From the NCBI GenBank assembly GCA_002439605.1, contig DJOI01000004.1, positions 1-28,323 on the forward strand: a stretch of 28,323 nucleotides of DNA. The letters are read 5' to 3'. The position numbers and the translations under genes were made by a program. Source of the DNA: Candidatus Segatella mututuai. Lineage in GTDB: Bacteria > Bacteroidota > Bacteroidia > Bacteroidales > Bacteroidaceae. Shown here in pieces: positions 15,285 to 22,078 of the stretch. The number at the start of each line of letters is the position of its first letter. The first letter of the stretch is position 1. A model generated the notes under the pieces. The model was not told the DNA's origin. It searched no databases and was given only the letters and a program-made list of their open reading frames with translations.

Positions 15285-16313
15285 CTATTCCTCTGTGTAA
15301 AGCACCTGGATGATGGTTTGACCTACGGCCTTGAGGGTGTTCTTGTCGAGGTGAGCCATATCGTCGCTCACGGTGTGCCAGGTGGGGCCGAAACTGCTCT
15401 GCTGGCAGTCGGGATAATAAGGAATAATATCGATGGTGGGAATCTTCGCCTTCTGGTTGACAGGGATGTGGTCGTCGGTTATCATGCCTCCGTCGCTTTT
15501 TGGGAAGAAACTGCCATAACCAGCCTGGCGGGCTGCCCGCCACACCTTGTTGACTACAGCAGAGGCATACTGCATGGACATGCCCTCACGATAGAACTGG
15601 GCTCCTTGTCCGCCCACCATATCGAGCAGAATGCCGTAACGGGGCTGATAGCCGGAGGATTTGTTCTCGCTCCAGTACTGAGCGCCTAAAGCCCAGGAGT
15701 CGCCATCGTCCTGCACGTCAGCCCATTGCGGAGTTCCCCAGTCCTCGGCATCGAAGCACACGAAGTCGACTCCAATCTGTGGATTTAGTTTTTTATCGAC
15801 TTGTAACAGTCGGGCGATTTCCAACATCACTCCTATGCCGCTGGCCCCATCGTTGGCAGCCATGACAGGCTTGCGCCAGTTGGTGCTGTCTGGGTCGTTG
15901 TCCGCCCATGGACGACTATCCCAATGGGCACACAGAAGGATGCGTGTGGATGCCAGAGGATTGTAGTGGGCAATGATATTGGTGCTCTTGAGCAGAGTGC
16001 CATCATAGCCTTTGAGGTCGGCTTTCTGGGCTTCCACCTGACAACCAAACTGTCGGAACTTGCTGACAATCCATTCTCCACAACGCTCGTGCGCATCGCT
16101 GTTCATGGTGCGCGGACCGAACTGGCATTGCGCCTCACAATAGGCGAAAGCAGAGTCGGCATTGAAGGTTGGACCTACTGGGTTGAGTTTCTCAGCTTCC
16201 TCCACCTCCTGCACATCGGGCGATACGCTATGGCTGTTAGTATAGGTGTAAGCCCCGGCAGCAATGGCTGCCGCAGCAACAAAGCCCAATATGATTTTCA
16301 TTTTATTTGTCAT
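15285..16313 (-). CDS. Glutaminyl-peptide cyclotransferase (M28-type)
   Basis: A 342-residue M28-fold protein of the animal-like (type II) glutaminyl cyclase group. It converts N-terminal Gln of exported proteins to pyroglutamate in the periplasm. An N-terminal hydrophobic segment (residues 5-22) without a lipobox Cys suggests a signal anchor. Zinc and catalytic residues are in place: Asp155 in ANDGASG, Glu190-Asp191 in FDAEDWG, Asp231 in LLDMVGG and His313 in TWHTVSDD; HWDSRPWAD (130-138) is also conserved. Met5 is an alternative start. It lies 54 bp after the hydrolase/dipeptidase fusion gene. Such enzymes occur across Bacteroidetes, and several exported proteins in this window have Gln at +1. 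A plain M28 aminopeptidase is the main alternative, but the second zinc-ligand set seems incomplete. Confidence 0.82.
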   Translation of the reverse strand: MTNKMKIILGFVAAAAIAAGAYTYTNSHSVSPDVQEVEEAEKLNPVGPTFNADSAFAYCEAQCQFGPRTMNSDAHERCGEWIVSKFRQFGCQVEAQKADLKGYDGTLLKSTNIIAHYNPLASTRILLCAHWDSRPWADNDPDSTNWRKPVMAANDGASGIGVMLEIARLLQVDKKLNPQIGVDFVCFDAEDWGTPQWADVQDDGDSWALGAQYWSENKSSGYQPRYGILLDMVGGQGAQFYREGMSMQYASAVVNKVWRAARQAGYGSFFPKSDGGMITDDHIPVNQKAKIPTIDIIPYYPDCQQSSFGPTWHTVSDDMAHLDKNTLKAVGQTIIQVLYTEE

Positions 16314-16367
16314 CGTTTAATATTCCTGCTCTTTTAACTTGAACGTTTTACTTTCCTTGCTTTTTGC

Positions 16368-18110
16368 TTAACTCTCTTGTACCAACTGCATGACACGAAG
16401 CCAGTTACCGCCCCATATCTTGGCAATATCAGCCTCGCTGTACTTGCGACGCAACAACTGCTGAGTGAAGAGAATGAGTTCGGAGGAGTTGGCAAGTCCA
16501 CGGATGCCTCCGTCGCCGTCAAAGTCAGTTCCCAAGCCCACATGTTCGATTCCCACGACGCTGATGGCATGTTCCAAGTGGGCAATGGCGTCGCGAATGT
16601 CAGCCTCGCCATCCTTGCGCAGAAAACCATGATAGATCGTAATTTGCGCCACACCTCCACGAGCTGCCAACGCACGAAGCTGGTCGTCGGTGAGGTTGCG
16701 TGGAACATCACAGAGAGCACGGCAACTGCTGTGGCTGCATACGATAGGCGTGCTACTTAGCTGCAAAGCATCGTAGAAACTCTTTTCCGAAGCGTGGCTT
16801 AGGTCGACCATGATGCCCAGCCGGTTCATCTCGCGAATGACCTGTTCACCAAATTCGCTGACTCCATGATGGGTGTTGCTGCCCCGGGCACTGTCGCAAA
16901 TGTCGTTGTCGCCATTATGACAAAGAGTGATATAGACGATGCCTCGCTGGGCAAAATGCTTCAGGTTGGCAAGGTCGTGGTCGAGCGCCAACCCGTTCTC
17001 GATGCCGAGCATGATGCTCTTGCGACCAGCCTTCTTGTTGGCGTACAACTGGGCAGGAGTGTGGGCAAAAGCCAGATAATCGGTATCCTGAGCCACGATG
17101 TCGCTTATCTTGTCGAAGATGAGGTCGGCATACTGTACGGGGGTGTCTACGTCAAACTCCACCTTGCTGCGGAAGCTCTCTCCAGGCTTGGGCTGTGGTA
17201 GATAAGCCACCATGGTGGTGGCATCCTGTCGGCCGTCGGTCATCTTGTGAAGGTCTACAAGAATGCGAGGGTCGCGATGGTCGAAGCGAACACCCTGAGG
17301 AAAGAACATCGGAGTGTCGCAATGGGTATCAAGGGTAAGGTTGCGGGCATGAAACTGCTTGGCTGCGCTGAACTCACCAGCCTTCTCCACCAGCCAGTGG
17401 AAGATTTTCTTTCCCTCTTCCCCAAGCCATTCTGGATGCCACTGCACGCCGAGTATCGACTTGTATTCGCAGCTCTCCATGGCCTCGATGATGTTGTCGG
17501 CAGAACGGGCTATGACGCGGAAGCGCTTGCCGGGTTGTCTCACAGCCTGATGGTGGAACGAATTGACCATGATGCGCTCGCTGCCGTATATATTATATAA
17601 GGTGGAACCTTTCACCAAGCAGACGCTGTGGGTTGGCTCCGAGCGGTCGGCATCCTGGCTGTGCTTCACTTGCTGCTCGATGTCTTGCTCCACCTTTCCG
17701 CCAAGGGCTATCGCCAAGGTCTGTATACCCCGGCAGATGCCCAACATGGGTATCTGACGATTGAAGGCAAGGCGCACGAGCAAGAGTTCGGCAAGGTCGC
17801 GCTCACGATTGATGGTATGCAGGCGAGGCGAAGGCTCTTCGCCCATCCACAAGGGGTTATAGTCGCCACCGCCTGTCAGAATGAGTCCGTCCAACTGCTG
17901 GAGGGTATTGATGATGACGGCTGTGTCGGCCACAGGGGGAATAATTACTGGCACTCCTCCAGCCTCGACCACCTGCTTGTAATAACAATCACGAAGCGTG
18001 GCATCGATGCCCTCGTAATTGGCGGTAAGGCCTATGAGTGGACGATGCTTGGCTTCGGGAAAGGTGGAGTACACCCCCTGAAGATGCGACTCCAAATCAA
18101 AGTTTTCCAT
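16368..18110 (-). CDS. Fusion: class I glutamine-amidotransferase-type gamma-glutamyl hydrolase + M19 membrane dipeptidase
   Basis: A 580-residue two-domain enzyme. Residues 22-245 are a PuuD/C26-type gamma-glutamyl hydrolase: oxyanion region LTGGGDYNP (78-86), nucleophile Cys126 in GICRGIQ, and His225/Glu227 in QWHPEW. Residues 255-578 are an M19 dipeptidase: zinc ligands His263 and Asp265 (DTHCDT), Glu371 (GIENG), His439 (DLSHAS), His460 (CSHSS) and Asp529 (GTDFDG). All catalytic residues of both halves are present, so both should be active. There is no signal peptide, so it acts in the cytoplasm. A sequential role on gamma-glutamyl peptides (glutathione-like compounds or cell-wall peptides) is inferred. 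The ATG directly abuts the TAA of the Lrp-type regulator gene, so the two are coexpressed. Confidence 0.88.
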   Translation of the reverse strand: MENFDLESHLQGVYSTFPEAKHRPLIGLTANYEGIDATLRDCYYKQVVEAGGVPVIIPPVADTAVIINTLQQLDGLILTGGGDYNPLWMGEEPSPRLHTINRERDLAELLLVRLAFNRQIPMLGICRGIQTLAIALGGKVEQDIEQQVKHSQDADRSEPTHSVCLVKGSTLYNIYGSERIMVNSFHHQAVRQPGKRFRVIARSADNIIEAMESCEYKSILGVQWHPEWLGEEGKKIFHWLVEKAGEFSAAKQFHARNLTLDTHCDTPMFFPQGVRFDHRDPRILVDLHKMTDGRQDATTMVAYLPQPKPGESFRSKVEFDVDTPVQYADLIFDKISDIVAQDTDYLAFAHTPAQLYANKKAGRKSIMLGIENGLALDHDLANLKHFAQRGIVYITLCHNGDNDICDSARGSNTHHGVSEFGEQVIREMNRLGIMVDLSHASEKSFYDALQLSSTPIVCSHSSCRALCDVPRNLTDDQLRALAARGGVAQITIYHGFLRKDGEADIRDAIAHLEHAISVVGIEHVGLGTDFDGDGGIRGLANSSELILFTQQLLRRKYSEADIAKIWGGNWLRVMQLVQES

Positions 18111-18578
18111 TTATTCTTCTTCTAAAGTAACAGGTATCTCTCGCTTGATGCTTTGCTCTAAAGAGATGAGTGTCTCGGTGGAAACCACACCGGGAATGGA
18201 CTGCAACTTGTTGTTGAGCAAATCCATGAGTTGCTCGTTGTCGCGAGCATAGAGTTTGATGAGCATGGTATAGGATCCTGTGGTGAAATGGCACTCCACG
18301 ATTTCGGGAATATTTATCAAGCGTTCCACAACCTTCTTGTACATGTTGCCTCGTTCGAGGTTGATGCCCACATAGGTGCAGGTGGAATAACCCAAGCTCT
18401 TGGGGTTGATGTCAAAGCCGCTTCCTGTGATGTAGCCATTCTCTATCAGGTGTTGCACACGCTGGTGAATGGCTGCACGCGACACACCACACTCTGCTGC
18501 CACATCCTTGAAAGGAATACGGGCATTCTTAGACAGGATGCCTAAGATTTTTCTGTCAAGATTATCAATTTTATCCAT
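18111..18578 (-). CDS. Lrp/AsnC family transcriptional regulator
   Basis: A 155-residue protein with the canonical two-part layout: an N-terminal winged helix-turn-helix (residues 5-50, LDRKILGILSKNAR then VAAECGVSRAAIHQRV as recognition region) and a C-terminal RAM/AsnC ligand-binding domain (about 65-140) with VECHFTTGSYTMLIKL. Such regulators form octamers that sense amino acids. The stop codon directly touches the start of the hydrolase/dipeptidase fusion, and cysS lies 45 bp upstream on the same strand, so regulation of peptide or amino-acid metabolism is likely. The effector is unknown. Confidence 0.92.
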   Translation of the reverse strand: MDKIDNLDRKILGILSKNARIPFKDVAAECGVSRAAIHQRVQHLIENGYITGSGFDINPKSLGYSTCTYVGINLERGNMYKKVVERLINIPEIVECHFTTGSYTMLIKLYARDNEQLMDLLNNKLQSIPGVVSTETLISLEQSIKREIPVTLEEE

Positions 18579-18623
18579 TCGTTCTGTTTTAAAGTCGTTA
18601 TTTCTATACTTCTTGCAATATGC

Positions 18624-20114
18624 TTACTTGTTCAACTTCCAGGTTACACCGTCCTTGGTGTCCTTTACCTCGAAGCCAGCCTCAGCGAGGGCGTCACGAA
18701 TCTGGTCGCTGGTAGCCCAGTCCTTGGCAGCCTTGGCCTTGGCACGAAGGTCGAGCACCATATCCACCACCTTGCCGTAAGCTTCCTCACGGGTATCATT
18801 GTTAGCTCCCTTCTCGCTCTTCAAGCCGAGGAGGTCGAAGGTGAAGAGATGCATGGTATCTGAGAGCTCCTTCAAGTCGTCGGCAGAGATGTTTGCCTTG
18901 TGGTCGAGGGCTGTGTTGATGATGTGGCAGGCTTCGAAGAGGTAGCTGATGACGAGCTGAGTCTGGAAGTCGTCGTTCATCGCATCGTAGCAACGCTGGC
19001 GAAGTTCTGATACAAACTTATGCACCTGCTCATCGCTCTGCTTAGCCACAGGCACACGCTCCAAGTCGCCCAAGCCGTTCATCAGTCGCTCCAATCCCTT
19101 CTGGCTCGCCTTCAACGCATCGTTGGAGAAATCGACGGTACTGCGGTAGTGGGCGGAGAGGATGAAGAAGCGGATGGTCATTGGCGAGTAAGCCTGCTCC
19201 AAGCTCTTGTGGTTGCCAGTGAAGAACTGCTCCAAGGTAATGAAGTTGCCGAGGCTCTTGCCCATCTTCTGACCGTTGATGGTAATCATGTTGTTGTGCA
19301 TCCAGTAGTGAACCATCTGGTCGCCCTGGGAAGCCACGGCCTGCGCAATCTCGCACTCGTGGTGAGGGAAAATCAAGTCCATGCCGCCTCCGTGGATGTC
19401 GAAGTGCTTGCCCAAGTACTTGCGTCCCATCGCCGTACACTCGCAGTGCCATCCTGGAAATCCATCGCTCCAAGGACTTGGCCAACGCATGATGTGCTCA
19501 GGCGAAGCCTTCTTCCAGAGTGCGAAGTCAGCCTGGTTTTTCTTCTCGCCGATGCCGGCAAGCTCGCGGCTCTCGTTGATGACGTTCTCCAGGTTACGAC
19601 CAGAGAGGATGCCGTACTTATGGTCCTTGTTATATTTCTCAATGTCGAAGTAGATGGAGCCGTTGCTCTCGTAGGCATAGCCATTGTCGAGAATTTCCTG
19701 TACCAGCTGCTCCTGCTCGATGATGTGACCCGTGGCGCGAGGCTCGATGCTGGGAGGGAGAACATTGAGTGCCTCCATCGCCTGGTGGTAGCGGTTGGTG
19801 TAGTACTGCGCAATCTCCATGGGCTCCAACTGCTCCAGTCGAGCCTTCTTCTCTATCTTGTCGTCGCCCTCGTCGGCATCGTGCTCCAAGTGGCCCACGT
19901 CGGTGATGTTTCTTACGTAGCGCACCTTGTAACCCAAGTGCTTGAGATAGCGGAAGAGTATATCGAAGGTGATGGCAGGGCGCGCATGACCAAGATGCGG
20001 GTCGCCATACACGGTAGGACCACAAACATACATGCCCACGTTAGGTGCGTGGAGCGGAGTGAATCTCTCTTTCGTACGCGTGAGAGTGTTGTAGATCAAT
20101 AATTTCTGTTCCAT
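18624..20114 (-). CDS. cysS: Cysteine--tRNA ligase
   Basis: A 496-residue class I aminoacyl-tRNA synthetase that charges tRNA-Cys in the cytoplasm. It has CGPTVYGDPHLGH at 31-43 (zinc-ligand Cys31 and HLGH for HIGH), FPGWHCECTAMG with further zinc ligands, HGGGMDLIFPHHE, and the KMSKS loop in the form KMGKS within GQKMGKSLGN. The C-terminal anticodon-binding region is intact, and the length fits the family (about 460-500). It heads the minus-strand group with the Lrp regulator, the dipeptidase fusion and the cyclotransferase, with gaps of 45, 0 and 54 bp, so readthrough from cysS is possible. Confidence 0.97.
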   Translation of the reverse strand: MEQKLLIYNTLTRTKERFTPLHAPNVGMYVCGPTVYGDPHLGHARPAITFDILFRYLKHLGYKVRYVRNITDVGHLEHDADEGDDKIEKKARLEQLEPMEIAQYYTNRYHQAMEALNVLPPSIEPRATGHIIEQEQLVQEILDNGYAYESNGSIYFDIEKYNKDHKYGILSGRNLENVINESRELAGIGEKKNQADFALWKKASPEHIMRWPSPWSDGFPGWHCECTAMGRKYLGKHFDIHGGGMDLIFPHHECEIAQAVASQGDQMVHYWMHNNMITINGQKMGKSLGNFITLEQFFTGNHKSLEQAYSPMTIRFFILSAHYRSTVDFSNDALKASQKGLERLMNGLGDLERVPVAKQSDEQVHKFVSELRQRCYDAMNDDFQTQLVISYLFEACHIINTALDHKANISADDLKELSDTMHLFTFDLLGLKSEKGANNDTREEAYGKVVDMVLDLRAKAKAAKDWATSDQIRDALAEAGFEVKDTKDGVTWKLNK

Positions 20115-20166
20115 CTTGTATGAATCTTTATTATTACTTATGGGTGCAAAGAAATAGCAAACGAGA

Positions 20167-20192
20167 GCAATGAAAGCTTGCTTTCAAATTGC
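20167..20192. repeat. Hairpin in the cysS / ATPase divergent promoter region
   Basis: TGAAAGC (20171-20177) and GCTTTCA (20180-20186) pair perfectly across two bases; after a two-base bulge, GCAA (20167-20170) pairs with TTGC (20189-20192). If cysS starts from the -7 box at 20213-20220, this stem lies in its leader RNA. Confidence 0.45.
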
Positions 20193-20212
20193 CGAGTGCA
20201 GCATTTCTTCTG

Positions 20213-20220
20213 CAAAGTTA
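20213..20220 (-). promoter_or_regulatory. Candidate -7 box of cysS
   Basis: The minus strand reads TAACTTTG (TAnnTTTG), about 100 bases before the cysS start. The -33 element is not recognisable at the usual spacing, so confidence is limited. Confidence 0.4.
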
Positions 20221-20261
20221 ATGCTTTTTTTCGACTTATCGGGCTATACGCTAACAAAATG

Positions 20262-20293
20262 TTTGGTTAATCAAGAAAAATACCTTAACTTTG
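20262..20293 (+). promoter_or_regulatory. Promoter of the AAA-ATPase/PD-(D/E)XK gene
   Basis: The -33 element TTTG (20262-20265), a 20-bp spacer and the -7 element TAACTTTG (20286-20293) give a full Bacteroidetes promoter. The start codon follows 26 bases after the -7 box. Confidence 0.7.
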
Positions 20294-20319
20294 CCATCGT
20301 AATAAAAAAAGAATAGCTT

Positions 20320-21891
20320 ATGAAAGGTAGAAGATACCCTCTCGGGCTACAGACGTTTGAGAGAATTATCAAGGGAAACTATGTGTATGTGGATAAGACG
20401 GAACTTATCTACAATTTAACTCATGAAAGTACCTATTGTTTTCTGAGTCGTCCTCGACGATTCGGAAAGTCTCTTCTTGTCACAACCCTTCAGGCTTACT
20501 TCCAAGGAAAGAAGGAACTGTTCAAAGGTTTGGCGATTGATAGCTTGGAGACCGAATGGACAGCTTATCCAGTTCTCCATTTTGACATCAGCAAAGGCAA
20601 GTATTATAGTCTTGCAAACTTGATGTCAACGCTCAATGTGGTGATTTCTCCCTACGAGTGTCTTTATGGTTTGACACCTGATAAATCAGACGACTTCAAT
20701 GTTAGAATCATCAATATCATCCAAGCAGCCAAGCAGCAGACAGGCAAGAATGTAGTCGTGCTCATTGACGAGTATGATTGTCCTATGCACGACTCCATGA
20801 AGGATGAGAAGCTACAGGAGCAGATACGTGACATCATGCGCAACTTTTTCAGCCCATTAAAGTCAGAAGAAGACAACCTTCAGTTTGTCTTCATGACAGG
20901 CATCTCCAAGTTTAGTCAGCTGAGCATCTTCAGCGAATTAAACAACATCACCAACATAAGTATGGAGGATGAGTATAGCAGCATCTGTGGCATCAGCAAG
21001 GAAGAGCTCCTGGAAGATTTCCATGATGACATAGAAGACCTTGCCAAGGCTCAAAATATGACATTCGACGAAGCAGTCGCACAACTCAAATTCCATTATG
21101 ATGGCTATCATTTCAGTGGCAACGGAGCGGACATGTTCAATCCATATAGTCTTCTCAATACCTTTAGACTCAATAAGTTTAATAGTTATTGGTTCTCTAC
21201 TGGTACTCCTACCTTCTTGATAGAATTATTAAAGCAAAAAGGCATAGACATGCTTCAGATGGAGGATATTTGGACTAATTCCGATCGCTTCGATACACCA
21301 ACCAAGAAGATTACAGACCCGATTCCAGTACTCTATCAAAGCGGTTATCTCACCATCAAGGATTACATAGATATGGCAGACTCTTACAAGCTCGCCTTCC
21401 CTAACGAGGAGGTTCGCAAGGGCTTCTCCAACAGTCTTTTCCGTTATTATGCGCCGGACGGGATGGATGACCGTGATGCCATCAACAAAGCTTGGATAGA
21501 TAACTTCATCCTGAGCACCGAGGACAATATGGAGGCATTCCTCCCCCATCTCCAGACATTCTACAAGAAGTTCCCATATACGTTGGTCAACAACAACGAG
21601 CGTCACTACCAAGCCGTGCTCTACACCATATTGCTAATCCTCGGATGCGATGTAACCCCAGAGGTACCTACATCCGACGGCAGAATCGACATGGTGCTGA
21701 AGACGAAGCGCAGCATCTATGTGTTGGAACTCAAATACAAGAAGGATGCCGAGACGGCGATGCAGCAAATCGACCACAAGGACTATGCTGCCGCCTTCGC
21801 CGACGACAAGCGAAAGAAATACAAGGTAGGCATCAACTTCTCAGAAGACCGCAGAAGCATCGACGACTGGAAAGTGGAAACTCTCGCATAA
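20320..21891 (+). CDS. Orphan AAA-ATPase-like protein with C-terminal PD-(D/E)XK nuclease-like domain
   Basis: A 523-residue protein of the AAA-ATPase_like + PDDEXK_9 (DUF1703) family, hugely expanded in gut Bacteroidetes and of unknown function. The N-terminus YPLGLQTFERI...YVYVDKT is the family entry motif. Walker A is RPRRFGKS (44-51) and Walker B VVVLIDEYD (145-153). The C-terminal domain has Asp457 in GRIDMV and Glu470-x-Lys472 in VLELKYKK, so the nuclease-like triad is intact. There is no signal peptide. It is monocistronic, with its own promoter and a strong hairpin terminator, and is divergent from cysS. Proposed roles for relatives (defence, nucleic-acid processing) are unproven. Confidence 0.88.
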   Translation: MKGRRYPLGLQTFERIIKGNYVYVDKTELIYNLTHESTYCFLSRPRRFGKSLLVTTLQAYFQGKKELFKGLAIDSLETEWTAYPVLHFDISKGKYYSLANLMSTLNVVISPYECLYGLTPDKSDDFNVRIINIIQAAKQQTGKNVVVLIDEYDCPMHDSMKDEKLQEQIRDIMRNFFSPLKSEEDNLQFVFMTGISKFSQLSIFSELNNITNISMEDEYSSICGISKEELLEDFHDDIEDLAKAQNMTFDEAVAQLKFHYDGYHFSGNGADMFNPYSLLNTFRLNKFNSYWFSTGTPTFLIELLKQKGIDMLQMEDIWTNSDRFDTPTKKITDPIPVLYQSGYLTIKDYIDMADSYKLAFPNEEVRKGFSNSLFRYYAPDGMDDRDAINKAWIDNFILSTEDNMEAFLPHLQTFYKKFPYTLVNNNERHYQAVLYTILLILGCDVTPEVPTSDGRIDMVLKTKRSIYVLELKYKKDAETAMQQIDHKDYAAAFADDKRKKYKVGINFSEDRRSIDDWKVETLA

Positions 21892-21913
21892 CATTCTCAG
21901 CAACAAGATATAA

Positions 21914-21959
21914 AATCTGCCCAATAATTAGACGGCTGTGTCTAATTATTGGGCAGATT
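21914..21959. terminator. Strong hairpin terminator after the ATPase gene
   Basis: Two perfectly complementary 20-base arms (21914-21933 and 21940-21959) enclose the loop GGCTGT. The stem is followed by GTTTTAT on the plus strand and mirrored by ATAAA before it, so it could also stop antisense transcription. It lies 23 bases past the ATPase stop codon. No gene is seen in 21960-22078. Confidence 0.78.
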
Positions 21960-22078
21960 GTTTTATCGTCATTTTATGCGTTCTTGCTCATTTTCAGACA
22001 TATAGATACTTTGGCACGCCTATTGTCCATAAGATACACGATAACGTGAATCGCAATAATATAAAAAGAATAAAGAAA

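Noticed and set aside
19020..20102. A 360-codon plus-strand frame antisense to cysS
   Set aside because: It is a shadow of cysS, which carries all class I synthetase motifs.
21938..22078. Upstream start of the outer-membrane protein at 21938
   Set aside because: It would begin within the terminator hairpin and bury the signal peptide that starts at 22079.
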